Notes: generated from the letters alone by a model not told the origin. A stretch of DNA of 9,071 nucleotides from an uncultured Porphyromonadaceae bacterium (GCA_900555915.1 USNC01000041.1:1-9071); one strand, 5' to 3'. Shown: positions 1 to 6,907, counted from the first letter of the stretch. Translations and numbers: made by a program.

Positions 1-47
1 GAGATCGCTCAGTGTCTCGTGGGCTCGGAGATGTGTATAAGAGACAG
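1..47. other. Nextera adapter with i7 index (sequencing artefact)
   Basis: Not genomic. Positions 1-5 (GAGAT) match the end of the Illumina P7 oligo. Positions 6-13 (CGCTCAGT) sit where the 8-base i7 index belongs, and I recall the complement ACTGAGCG as a Nextera XT index. Positions 14-28 match the read-2 adapter (GTCTCGTGGGCTCGG), and 29-47 are the 19-bp Tn5 mosaic end (AGATGTGTATAAGAGACAG). The same 47 bases occur in reverse complement at the other end of the window. Biological sequence starts at 48. Confidence 0.98.
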
Positions 48-64
48 CTGTAAGGCATAGCCTG

Positions 65-487
65 ATGTTCTCACTGTTGCTTGCATTCCTCCTGTTTCCG
101 CTGGTGGCTGAAGCCCAGACATGCCGTGTCAGCGACGGCTTTTCTGCCGATGGAAGCCAGGCGTTCAAGGAAGTGTTTGAATTCGACTTTGTCGATGTGA
201 AGCCTCATTTCCCGGGGGGCAACGAGGCTTTGATGGAATATATCAACAAGACGAGGCGTTATCCGGCCGATGCCTACGAAAAAGGGATTGAAGGAAGGGT
301 GACGTGCAGTTTTGTAGTGAACTGCGACGGCGGAATCTCTCACCTCAAGGTGCTGAAGGGCTCGCACCGATCGCTCAATATGGAGGCCATGCGCATACTC
401 GCCGACATGCCCGACTGGGTCCCCGGAAAGCATGGCGACCGCTGTGTGCCCGTAAGGGTCATACACTGCATACCCTTCAGAAAATGA
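65..487 (+). CDS. Exported TonB C-terminal domain protein, probably 5'-truncated
   Basis: This is a small exported protein whose main part is a TonB_C domain, the fold that in TonB contacts the TonB box of outer-membrane transporters. Residues 1-17 form a signal-peptide core (LLLAFLLFPLVAEA), with likely cleavage at AEA|Q. The domain runs from about residue 49 to 140: FPGG at 49-52, a YPADA helix near 66-70, the strand GRVTCSFVVNCDGG at 77-90, MPDWVPG at 115-121 and a final strand at 128-138. There is no proline-rich spacer or lasting membrane anchor, so it is not a classical energy-transducing TonB. The frame stays open upstream to the adapter and would add V-R-H-S-L, giving the signal peptide the positive charge it lacks. 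The true start may therefore lie upstream of 65, outside the window. Cysteines at 20, 81, 87, 127 and 135 are unusual for this domain. Family assignment is firm; function and partner are unknown. Confidence 0.85.
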   Translation: MFSLLLAFLLFPLVAEAQTCRVSDGFSADGSQAFKEVFEFDFVDVKPHFPGGNEALMEYINKTRRYPADAYEKGIEGRVTCSFVVNCDGGISHLKVLKGSHRSLNMEAMRILADMPDWVPGKHGDRCVPVRVIHCIPFRK

Positions 488-517
488 CACCTCCCTTGAC
501 ACCCCCTTGACACCCCC
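485..517. repeat. Short tandem repeat, 11-bp unit
   Basis: The unit CCCTTGACACC occurs twice in tandem (493-503 and 504-514) and is followed by CCC. The heptamer TGACACC also begins at 485, inside the stop codon of the TonB_C gene, making two and a half imperfect copies. It lies directly after that gene. The TTGACA strings inside it resemble a sigma-70 -35 box, but Bacteroidetes promoters do not use that element. Confidence 0.6.
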
Positions 518-570
518 GGCATCAGCAGGCGAAAGTTGAATCGCATATTTGCTGATTCGGGGATTTTTTT
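513..570 (+). terminator. Probable intrinsic terminator overlapping the gpmI promoter
   Basis: CCCC plus ATCAGC (514-526) can pair with GCTGAT plus GGGG (551-562) across a small internal loop (GGC against TC), followed by A and seven T (564-570). The 24-nt loop is long for a terminator, and an alternative 5-bp stem (538-542 with 554-558) competes with it. Its position 26 bp past the TonB_C stop fits transcription ending there. Its T-tract falls in the spacer of the gpmI promoter. I saw it by eye and did not fold it. Confidence 0.45.
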
Positions 571-579
571 ATATCTTTG
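548..579 (+). promoter_or_regulatory. Bacteroidetes-type promoter of the gpmI operon
   Basis: TTTG at 548-551 (-33 element), a 20-bp spacer and TATCTTTG at 572-579 (-7 element, consensus TAnnTTTG) match the known pattern of the Bacteroidetes primary sigma factor in both sequence and spacing. Transcription would start near 584-587, leaving a leader of about 55 nt before the gpmI ATG at 642. An upstream in-frame ATG at 549 lies inside the -33 element, so it cannot be the start for a transcript made here. Confidence 0.8.
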
Positions 580-595
580 CATCAAAATATTCGAC

Positions 596-627
596 TTCCG
601 CAGCCCGGCTCGCCCGGCCCGGCGGAA
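596..627 (+). promoter_or_regulatory. GC-rich hairpin in the gpmI leader
   Basis: TTCCGC (596-601) is complementary to GCGGAA (622-627). The enclosed GC-rich stretch can form a second small stem (605-608 with 614-617). The structure would occupy most of the 5' leader and end 14 nt before the gpmI start codon. It may affect mRNA stability or translation, but no known riboswitch is recognisable. Confidence 0.4.
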
Positions 628-641
628 ATTATATCTCTAAT

Positions 642-2150
642 ATGGACAAAAAAGCACTTTTGATTATCCTCGACGGATATGGCATCGGCGATCACAAGAA
701 AGATGACGCCATCTTCAACACTCCAACTCCTTTCATCGACAGCCTCGTGGCTGAGTATCCCCATTCGCAGCTCCAGGCTTCCGGTGAGAACGTAGGTCTG
801 CCCGACGGACAGATGGGTAATTCCGAGGTGGGTCACCTCAATATCGGGGCCGGACGTGTGGTGTATCAGGACCTTGTGAAGATCAACCGCGCCATCGCCG
901 ACGGCTCTTTCAGCAAGAACCCTGAGATTCAGAGCGCATTCGGATATGCCAAGCAGCACGGTGTGCCCATCCACTTCATGGGTCTGACTTCGGCCGGGGG
1001 CGTACATTCAAGCCTCGGCCATCTGTATGCCCTCTGCGACACTGCCAAGGAATATGGTCTCGAAAAGGTCTTCATCCACGCCTTCATGGACGGACGCGAC
1101 ACCGACCCGAAGTCGGGTGCCGGTTTCCTCCGCGAGGTGGAGGAGCACTGCTCCAGGAGCGCCGGAAAGATCGCGACCGTGATCGGACGCTACTATGCGA
1201 TGGACCGCGACAAGAACTGGGACCGCGTGAAGGAAGCCTACAATCTGCTCATCTACGGCGCAGGCAAGGAATCGTCTGACGTGGTGGAGACCGTGGAGGA
1301 ATACTACGGCGAGGGTATCACCGACGAATTCATGAAGCCGATCGTCAACGACACCGTCGACGGACGCATCGGCGCCGGACACGTGGTGATCTTCTTCAAC
1401 TACCGCAACGACCGCGCAAAAGAACTCACCACCGTGCTCACACAGCACGCCGAAGGTGGCATGAACACTATCCCCGACCTGCAGTATTACTGCATGACTC
1501 CCTACGACAGCAGCTTCACCGGAGTCCACATCCTCTTCCCCAAGGAAGACGTGGCAAACACTCTTGCCGAATATCTTTCAGGCAGGAACATGAAGCAGCT
1601 CCACATCGCCGAGACCGAGAAGTATGCCCACGTGACATTCTTCTTCAACGGCGGACGCGAGGCCCCCTTCGAGGGAGAGGACCGTGTGCTCGTGCCTTCT
1701 CCAAAGGTGGCTACCTACGACCTCAAGCCTGAGATGTCGGCTCCCGAAGTCACAGAGAAACTCGTCGAGGCCATCGACAGCGAGAAATACGGTTTCATCG
1801 TCGTAAACTTCGCCAACGGCGACATGGTGGGCCACACCGGTGTCTACCCCGCCATACAGAAAGCGGTCGAGACTCTCGACGCATGCGTGAAGAAAGTGAT
1901 CACGGCGGCGCTGGCTCATGGATATGAGAGCGTCATCATCGCCGACCACGGCAATGCCGACCATGCGCTCAACGAAGACGGCAGCCCCAACACCGCACAC
2001 TCGCTCAATCCCGTCCCCTTCATCTATGTAGGCGACAGGAACGCCAAGGTGAAAGACGGCCGTCTGGCCGATGTGGCCCCCTCGCTGCTCCACATCCTCG
2101 GCCTGCCGCAGCCCTCTGAGATGACGGGTGAGAACCTCATCAGCGAATGA
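642..2150 (+). CDS. gpmI: 2,3-bisphosphoglycerate-independent phosphoglycerate mutase
   Basis: This cytosolic enzyme interconverts 3-phosphoglycerate and 2-phosphoglycerate in glycolysis and gluconeogenesis, through a phosphoserine intermediate and two metal ions (usually Mn). The 502-residue product is close to the usual length of about 510. Visible active-site residues, in order, are D11 (ILDGYG), the catalytic S61 (GNSEVGH), H122, R152-D153 (GRDTD), R183, R255 and R258 (NYRNDR), K327 (ETEKYAH), D394 and H398 (GDMVGHTG), D435-H436 (ADHGNAD) and H453 (TAHSLNPVP). The set appears complete, so the enzyme should be active. The frame extends upstream to an ATG at 549, but I chose 642: family members begin with MxKKxLLxILDG, and 549 lies inside the promoter. 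It is the first gene of a three-gene operon, and its stop overlaps the next start in ATGA. Confidence 0.97.
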   Translation: MDKKALLIILDGYGIGDHKKDDAIFNTPTPFIDSLVAEYPHSQLQASGENVGLPDGQMGNSEVGHLNIGAGRVVYQDLVKINRAIADGSFSKNPEIQSAFGYAKQHGVPIHFMGLTSAGGVHSSLGHLYALCDTAKEYGLEKVFIHAFMDGRDTDPKSGAGFLREVEEHCSRSAGKIATVIGRYYAMDRDKNWDRVKEAYNLLIYGAGKESSDVVETVEEYYGEGITDEFMKPIVNDTVDGRIGAGHVVIFFNYRNDRAKELTTVLTQHAEGGMNTIPDLQYYCMTPYDSSFTGVHILFPKEDVANTLAEYLSGRNMKQLHIAETEKYAHVTFFFNGGREAPFEGEDRVLVPSPKVATYDLKPEMSAPEVTEKLVEAIDSEKYGFIVVNFANGDMVGHTGVYPAIQKAVETLDACVKKVITAALAHGYESVIIADHGNADHALNEDGSPNTAHSLNPVPFIYVGDRNAKVKDGRLADVAPSLLHILGLPQPSEMTGENLISE

Positions 2151-3721
2151 AGATGAAACGCATATTCCTTTCCCTTACATGCTTGATCGCGTCGGCGGCC
2201 TTCGGGCTCGCCGCACGCGATTTAGTGATTCTGCACACCAACGACACGCACTCGCAGATAGTCCCGGCCGATGATGGCCGGGGAGGTGTGCTCCAGCGCA
2301 AGGCGATAATCGACTCGGTGAGGAAAGCCGAGAAGGACGTGCTGCTTGTCGACGCCGGCGACAAGGTGCAGGGCTCGCTCTATTTCAAATTCTTCAAGGG
2401 CGACGTGGACTATCCTCTCCAGAATCTTCTCGGTGTGGATATCAGCATCATCGGCAACCATGAGTTTGACAACGGCATGGAGATGCTGGCTAAGAACGAG
2501 GCTTTGTTGAAAGCCGATAGGCTATCGGCCAACTACGACTTCACCGGAACCCCGGCGGAAGGACTTTTCAAGCCCTATGTCATAAGGAAGATTGCCGGAA
2601 AGAAGATCGGTTTTGTCGGACTGAATGTCGATCCGCAGTCTCTTATAGCCGAGTCTACGCGTCAGGGCGTGGCATACCGCGACTTCATCGGGGAGGGCAA
2701 CAGATGGGCCGCCTTTCTCAAGCATAAGAAGAAATGCGATCTCGTGGTGGCGGTCACCCATGTCGGATATGACGACGACAGGATGCTCGCGGCCCGGTCG
2801 GAAGATATAGATATCATCATCGGCGGCCACAGCCACACTCTGGTCGATCCCCTCGCTCCGGAGAAGACTCCCCATGTCGTCGGCAACGCGCTTGGAAGGC
2901 CGGTGCTGGTGGTGCAGAGCGGAAAAAGCGGGAAATATATCGGGCAGATACGCGTGGATCTCGACAGGCTCGCCTCGCAGACACCCGCCGATTTCGGCTA
3001 TAGCCTGATCGAGGTGACCGACAGGTTTCCCGCCGATAAACTCGATAAGTCGATAATTGATTTCGTGGCCCCCTACACCGCGGCGCTCGATTCGGTGAGC
3101 AACGACGTGATCGGGTATGCCTCGTGCGACATGCTCAACAGCAAGAACCAGGGCGAGTTCCACAACTGGATCGCCGACTTCGGAGCCTGGTACGGCAATC
3201 TGAAACTCGACTCGCTCCGTGCCGCCGGCCACTCGGTCCCGAGGCTCGACCTCGCCATAATGAATGCCGGCGGCATACGCAATTCCATTCCGCGTGGGAA
3301 GGTGTCGCGCGGACAGATCCTCAGCGCTTTCCCTTTCAACAATAAGTTTGTGGTGATGCAGATATCAGGCAAGGATCTGCTCGACGCCCTCAGGATTGCC
3401 GCCTCGCAGGGCGGCCAGCCCGTCAGCGGTTCGGTGAGGGTGGTGACCGACGGCGGCCGCAATATGCTCGGAGCCTCGGTAGGTCTGGAGGAGATCGACC
3501 CTGAGCGCACCTATACTGTCGGCACCATCGATTATCTTGCATGGGGCAACGACTATCTCACTCCGCTCGCCAACGGCCGCTGGATATATTCCGACGATGT
3601 CGAGATCTGTGCCCCTCTGATCCGCTACATGAAGCACCTGACAGGTCTCGGGCTTCCGATGGAGGCAAGCCCCGATCCGAGATTTGTGAAGGATATCACT
3701 CCTCTCGTCAATGGGCGCTGA
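2147..3721 (+). CDS. Exported 5'-nucleotidase / metallophosphatase (UshA/YfkN-like)
   Basis: This is a two-domain, two-metal nucleotidase that removes phosphate from extracytoplasmic nucleotides; relatives also split UDP-sugars or cyclic nucleotides. Residues 1-23 are a signal peptide (KMKR, hydrophobic core, likely cleavage near FGLAA|R). The calcineurin-like domain covers about 25-260, with metal motifs HTNDTH (30-35), DAGD (69-72), GNHEFD (103-108), THVG (204-207) and GGHSH (226-230). The 5'-nucleotidase C-terminal domain covers about 315-485, with NAGGIR (373-378), FPFNN (395-399) and the aromatic IDYL segment near 461-464 that usually helps stack the base. At 524 residues it is full length. 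The start overlaps the gpmI stop by 4 bp (ATGA), suggesting coupled translation; an ATG two codons on (2153) is also possible. The location is probably the periplasm. The exact substrate cannot be read from sequence. Confidence 0.92.
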   Translation: MKMKRIFLSLTCLIASAAFGLAARDLVILHTNDTHSQIVPADDGRGGVLQRKAIIDSVRKAEKDVLLVDAGDKVQGSLYFKFFKGDVDYPLQNLLGVDISIIGNHEFDNGMEMLAKNEALLKADRLSANYDFTGTPAEGLFKPYVIRKIAGKKIGFVGLNVDPQSLIAESTRQGVAYRDFIGEGNRWAAFLKHKKKCDLVVAVTHVGYDDDRMLAARSEDIDIIIGGHSHTLVDPLAPEKTPHVVGNALGRPVLVVQSGKSGKYIGQIRVDLDRLASQTPADFGYSLIEVTDRFPADKLDKSIIDFVAPYTAALDSVSNDVIGYASCDMLNSKNQGEFHNWIADFGAWYGNLKLDSLRAAGHSVPRLDLAIMNAGGIRNSIPRGKVSRGQILSAFPFNNKFVVMQISGKDLLDALRIAASQGGQPVSGSVRVVTDGGRNMLGASVGLEEIDPERTYTVGTIDYLAWGNDYLTPLANGRWIYSDDVEICAPLIRYMKHLTGLGLPMEASPDPRFVKDITPLVNGR

Positions 3722-4961
3722 AGACGACAGACTGATACGGCGCCGGATTTCGGCGGCCTTATGGCACGCCGCGGCGCCGGCGATTATGATACTCGGCATT
3801 CTGCTGCCGGGATGCCGCAGGTCGGCGTCCCCGCGGCCGGATGCCGACACTGTAATGTGCGGCAGTGTCGCCCCGGAGGCGGATTCCGGCGATGGCGCCG
3901 CCCGTTGGGTGGATTCTGTCATGTCCGCTATGACGCTTGAGCAGATGGCCGGGCAGCTGGTGCTCCCGGCCGTGTATTCCGACGACAGCGCCATGGCGCT
4001 CCGGCAGGTGGCCGCATATGTAGGCGACTCCCACATAGGGGGAGTGGTTCTCCTGAAGGGAACGCCGAAGGCGGCGAGGGCCATAGCCGACACCCTGGCC
4101 GCGCTCTCCTGCGCACCTCCGTTGGTGGCGATCGACGCGGAGTGGGGGCTCGCGATGAGGCTGAGCGACACTCCGCTCTATCCGCGCAACGGAAGGATTT
4201 CGCCCGAGGCCGAGGATTCTTTGCTTTATGAATACGGCCTTGAGGTGGCACGTGAGTGCCGCGAGGTGGGCATAAACATGGTGCTCGGTCCGGTGCTGGA
4301 TGTGCTGCCTGAGGATGATGGCCGGAAGACGTTTATCGGCACCCGCTCGTTTGGAAGCGACGCGCGGAGGGTGACGCGCCTCGGTGTGTCGTATGCGCGC
4401 GGTCTTGAGCGCGGCGGAGTGGTCAGTGTGGCGAAGCATTTCCCGGGCCACGGGGCGGCCGACGCCGATTCCCACAAGGCGCTCCCGCTGGTGGGCAAAA
4501 GCCTCGAACGGCTCCGGGCTTCCGACCTCATGCCGTTCGGGGAGTATATCGGCTGCGGACTGGGCGCTGTCATGATAGGCCATCTCTTTGTGCCCGCCCT
4601 CGAGCCCGACACAATTCCCGTCTCGGTGTCGGAAAGGGTGCTGCGGGGGGTGCTCAGGCAGGAGATGGGCTTCCGCGGACTGATCGTCACCGACGCCATG
4701 AATATGGCGGGGGCGGGAGGCAGAACCGGAGCCGATGCCATAATGGCCGGGGCCGACATTGTGCTCGCGCCGGCCGATACGCGACGCGAGGTGGAGCGCA
4801 TAGTCTCGGCGGTGACGGCCGGGAGATTCCCGCTGGAGGAGTTGCGCGATAGGGTCAGGCGGCTGCTCGCCTGCAAATATAAATATGCCCGTGGCGGCGC
4901 GCCCGAAAGCCGCCGTGAGGACCGCTCGGGCAGGATCAGCCGCGCCCTTTCGGGCCGATGA
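3711..4961 (+). CDS. Lipoprotein GH3 enzyme, beta-N-acetylhexosaminidase (NagZ-like)
   Basis: This is a single-domain glycoside hydrolase family 3 protein of 416 residues. The NagZ-type signature KHFPGHG (242-248) followed by DSH (253-255) supplies the catalytic His of N-acetylglucosaminidases, and D328 in IVTDAMNM is the expected nucleophile. Other family landmarks are IDAEWGLAMRL (141-151), GPVLDV (193-198) and GTRSFG (210-215). The N-terminus has an RRR patch (10-12), a hydrophobic stretch and LLPGC with Cys35 as a plausible lipobox, so it is probably a lipoprotein in the cell envelope. Many Bacteroidales relatives carry the same GH3 domain fused to further C-terminal domains including a serine hydrolase; here the protein ends at about residue 390 plus an Arg-rich tail. 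The start overlaps the nucleotidase stop by 11 bp, so it belongs to the gpmI operon. Likely substrates are peptidoglycan-derived or other GlcNAc glycosides, which is inference. Confidence 0.88.
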   Translation: MGAEDDRLIRRRISAALWHAAAPAIMILGILLPGCRRSASPRPDADTVMCGSVAPEADSGDGAARWVDSVMSAMTLEQMAGQLVLPAVYSDDSAMALRQVAAYVGDSHIGGVVLLKGTPKAARAIADTLAALSCAPPLVAIDAEWGLAMRLSDTPLYPRNGRISPEAEDSLLYEYGLEVARECREVGINMVLGPVLDVLPEDDGRKTFIGTRSFGSDARRVTRLGVSYARGLERGGVVSVAKHFPGHGAADADSHKALPLVGKSLERLRASDLMPFGEYIGCGLGAVMIGHLFVPALEPDTIPVSVSERVLRGVLRQEMGFRGLIVTDAMNMAGAGGRTGADAIMAGADIVLAPADTRREVERIVSAVTAGRFPLEELRDRVRRLLACKYKYARGGAPESRREDRSGRISRALSGR

Positions 4962-5067
4962 CCGCCTTTATTGCGCGCCAAGACCCCTGGATACGGTCGT
5001 GAACGGCTGCAATTGTAAATTTTTTTAACATTTTTGAACTTTTTATGCCTGCTGTTGTTGTTTAAAT

Positions 5068-5109
5068 ATCGAAAGGGTATTCATGATGCCTTTTCGATTG
5101 AATTTTTTT
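5068..5109 (+). terminator. Possible terminator in the leader region before 5168
   Basis: ATCGAAAGG (5068-5076) pairs with CCTTTTCGAT (5089-5098) with one bulged T. The 12-nt loop is followed by TGAA and seven T (5103-5109). The stem is AT-rich and so only moderately stable. It could end the gpmI operon about 110 nt past its last stop codon, or act as an attenuator if a promoter for the small downstream gene lies upstream of it. I found no clear TTTG/TAnnTTTG pair between 4962 and 5167. Confidence 0.45.
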
Positions 5110-5120
5110 ACAAAACAATA

Positions 5121-5152
5121 GCCTGAAACATTCCTTATGTGGAATCGCAGGC
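5121..5152 (+). promoter_or_regulatory. Two-part hairpin in the 5' leader of the winged-helix gene
   Basis: GCCTG (5121-5125) pairs with CAGGC (5148-5152), and inside it ATTCC (5130-5134) pairs with GGAAT (5141-5145). The two helices are separated by an internal loop (AAAC against CG) and capped by TTATGT. The element ends 15 nt before the ATG at 5168 and just upstream of the purine-rich AGAAGAAA that precedes the start. It could control translation or mRNA stability. It matches no riboswitch family I recognise. Confidence 0.45.
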
Positions 5153-5167
5153 AGAAATCAGAAGAAA

Positions 5168-5374
5168 ATGAACATAGAGTCAATCGGAACATGGGCTGGG
5201 GAAGTCTACAAAGCCCTCGAAGGCGCTGAAGGTTGCACCCTTGGCTTTAAGGCACTCAAGAAAGCCACAAAACTTAAGAAAGACGAACTCATGGCAGCAT
5301 TCGGCTGGCTGGGTCGCGAAGGAAAACTCGAGATCTCCATGAATGATGAAGAAATCGTATTGAGACTTGTCTAA
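5168..5374 (+). CDS. Winged helix-turn-helix protein (DUF2582/PF10771-type)
   Basis: The 68-residue product matches the small winged helix-turn-helix family often called DUF2582, common in Bacteroidetes. Residues 5-19 form the first helix (IGTWAGEVYKALEGA), about 26-52 the helix-turn-helix with a lysine-rich turn (KKATKLKKDE), then two strands around 54-66 (LEISMNDEEIVLRLV) form the wing. There is no second domain and no effector pocket. Function is not established; DNA binding or a role as a protein-protein adaptor are both possible. The gene stands alone between a hairpin-containing AT-rich leader and a strong terminator, so it is probably transcribed by itself. Its codons look less GC-rich than those of neighbouring genes, which is common in small highly expressed genes. 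The start is preceded by the purine-rich AGAAGAAA. Family call good, function unknown. Confidence 0.88.
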   Translation: MNIESIGTWAGEVYKALEGAEGCTLGFKALKKATKLKKDELMAAFGWLGREGKLEISMNDEEIVLRLV

Positions 5375-5395
5375 TTGAAGAGAGAAAAAGAAAAG

Positions 5396-5432
5396 GTCGG
5401 GAAGCGTTTTTGTGCGTTTCCCGGCTTTTTTT
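5396..5432 (+). terminator. Intrinsic terminator after the winged-helix gene
   Basis: An 11-bp stem (5396-5406 with 5415-5425, two G-T wobbles, core CGGGAA/TTCCCG) encloses an 8-nt loop (TTTTTGTG) and is followed directly by seven T (5426-5432). It lies 21 nt past the stop codon at 5374. It is a textbook rho-independent terminator and separates this gene from the downstream aminopeptidase promoter. Confidence 0.92.
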
Positions 5433-5443
5433 GTGGCGCAACC

Positions 5444-5474
5444 TCTGTTTTCTCGATTCTATTCATTATCTTTG
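5444..5474 (+). promoter_or_regulatory. Bacteroidetes-type promoter of the pepP-dnaB unit
   Basis: TATCTTTG at 5467-5474 matches the -7 element TAnnTTTG exactly and is identical to the one before gpmI. TCTG at 5444-5447 fits the -33 element TTTG at three of four positions, with a 19-bp spacer. The predicted start near 5480 leaves a leader of only about 20 nt before the ATG at 5501. Confidence 0.75.
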
Positions 5475-5500
5475 TAGTCTGAATCAAAAAGAATAACACT

Positions 5501-6880
5501 ATGTTTTCATCCGAAACCTATAGAAACCGTCGCGCCGAGCTCAAGAAGCGGGTGGGGCGCGGCGTGATACTCTTCCTCGGCAACGACTATGTCGGCTACA
5601 ACTACCGCGACAACGAATATGAATTCCGCCAGGATTCCACATTCCTATATTTCTTCGGCCTGAACCACGACGGACTCAATGCCGTGATAGATATCGACAA
5701 CGACCGCGAGATCCTTTTCGGCGACGAACTCACCATCGACATGATAGTCTGGACGGGCAATCTGCCTACACTCCACGAGCAGGCGGCTCTCGCCGGAATC
5801 TCCGACGTGCGCCCCTCCTCGCAGCTGAAGCCATATCTCGACAAGGCAAGGGCCGCCGCCTCCCCCGTGCACTATATCCCTTACTACAGGGCGGAGCATG
5901 ACCTGAAACTGATGCACCTTCTCGACGTCCGTCCAGGCGGCGCGCAGCCCTCGCTCCCGCTCATCAAGGCTGTGGTGGATATGCGCAACCATAAGTCGGA
6001 CGAGGAGATAGCGGAGATAGAGAGGGCCTGCACGGTGACCGCGCTCATGCATAAGGCCGCGATGAAGGCCGCGCGCCCCGGAATGAAGGAATATGAGATG
6101 AAGGCTATCGTGGAGGATGTGGCCCGCAGCCACGACATGCGCTTGTCGTTCCCCACAATCGCTACGGTGCATGGCGAGATCCTGCACAATCATTCCTACG
6201 GCAATACCCTCGAGTCGGGCCGGCTGTTCCTGCTCGACGCCGGTGCGGAGACCCCCATGGGCTACGCCGGCGACAATTCATCGACTGTGCCGGTAGATCC
6301 TGTCTACACCCCTCGCCAGAAGACCGTCTACGACCTGCAGCAGGCAGCGTCAAACGCCGCCATAGCGATGCTTCGCCCCGGTGTGCGCTTCTGGGACGTG
6401 CATATGGAGGCGTCGCGCACCATCGCCGCGGGTCTCAAGGATCTCGGCATCATGAAAGGCGACGTTGAGGAGGCGGTCCGAGCCGGAGCGCACGCCATGT
6501 TCTTCCCCACGGGACTCGGCCATATGATGGGCCTCGACGTCCACGACATGGAGAACTACGGTGAGGTATGGGTCGGCTACGACGGCGAGCCGAAGTCTAC
6601 GCTGTTCGGATTCAAGTCGCTGCGCCTCGCCCGCCCGCTTGAGGAGGGATACGTCTTCACCATAGAGCCCGGCATCTACTTCATGCCCGAACTCACGCAA
6701 CTCTGGAAGAGCGAGGGGCGCCACAAGGATTTCATCAACTACGCTGAGGCGGAGAAATGGCTCGGTTTCGGCGGAGTTCGCAACGAGCAGGACTATCTCG
6801 TCACTGCCGGAGGCCACCGTCTTCTCGGTCCCGGCATTCCCATGACCACTGAGGAAGTCGAGGCTCTCCGCGCCGATTGA
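5501..6880 (+). CDS. pepP: Xaa-Pro aminopeptidase (aminopeptidase P, M24B)
   Basis: This dinuclear metallopeptidase (usually Mn) releases the N-terminal residue from peptides whose second residue is proline. It is cytosolic, with no signal peptide. Residues 1-150 are the aminopeptidase-P N-terminal domain (YRNRRAELKKR, DSTFLYFFGLN). The pita-bread catalytic domain covers about 165-440, with the expected ligands D246 (LLDAGAE), D258 (GYAGDNSSTVPV), H341 (PTGLGHMMGLDVHD), E389 (TIEPGIYF) and E429 (GGVRNEQDYLVT). H348 in DVHD is the conserved second histidine. The first two ligands are 12 residues apart rather than the 11 in E. coli PepP, which looks like a one-residue loop difference, not damage. 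At 459 residues it is a normal length. It has its own promoter and is followed 98 bp downstream by dnaB without an evident terminator. The symbol follows the E. coli family name. Confidence 0.92.
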   Translation: MFSSETYRNRRAELKKRVGRGVILFLGNDYVGYNYRDNEYEFRQDSTFLYFFGLNHDGLNAVIDIDNDREILFGDELTIDMIVWTGNLPTLHEQAALAGISDVRPSSQLKPYLDKARAAASPVHYIPYYRAEHDLKLMHLLDVRPGGAQPSLPLIKAVVDMRNHKSDEEIAEIERACTVTALMHKAAMKAARPGMKEYEMKAIVEDVARSHDMRLSFPTIATVHGEILHNHSYGNTLESGRLFLLDAGAETPMGYAGDNSSTVPVDPVYTPRQKTVYDLQQAASNAAIAMLRPGVRFWDVHMEASRTIAAGLKDLGIMKGDVEEAVRAGAHAMFFPTGLGHMMGLDVHDMENYGEVWVGYDGEPKSTLFGFKSLRLARPLEEGYVFTIEPGIYFMPELTQLWKSEGRHKDFINYAEAEKWLGFGGVRNEQDYLVTAGGHRLLGPGIPMTTEEVEALRAD

Positions 6881-6883
6881 TAC

Positions 6884-6907
6884 GAATTTCGCCCTTGGGC
6901 GAAATTC
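6884..6907. repeat. Perfect 11-bp inverted repeat between pepP and dnaB
   Basis: GAATTTCGCCC (6884-6894) is the exact reverse complement of GGGCGAAATTC (6897-6907), separated only by TT, starting 3 nt after the pepP stop. As RNA it would form a very stable hairpin (10 pairs with a tetraloop). No T-tract follows, so it is not a standard terminator. It could protect the pepP mRNA 3' end, tune readthrough into dnaB, or be a REP-like repeat found elsewhere in the genome. It resembles the cloning-site flanks of TOPO vectors but has an extra T on each arm, so I do not read it as vector. Confidence 0.85.

Noticed and set aside
497..512. TTGACA boxes resembling a sigma-70 -35 element
   Set aside because: They belong to a short tandem duplication, and Bacteroidetes promoters use TTTG/TAnnTTTG, which is present a little downstream.
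3365..4583. Long minus-strand open frames (3365-4171 and 3759-4583) opposite the nucleotidase and GH3 genes
   Set aside because: Both are shadows of GC-rich coding sequence; the plus strand carries complete catalytic motifs and the minus-strand products show no domain or start context.
6884..6907. TOPO cloning-vector junction
   Set aside because: The arms resemble GAATTCGCCCTT but carry an extra T on each side, and the sequence lies seamlessly between two genomic genes.
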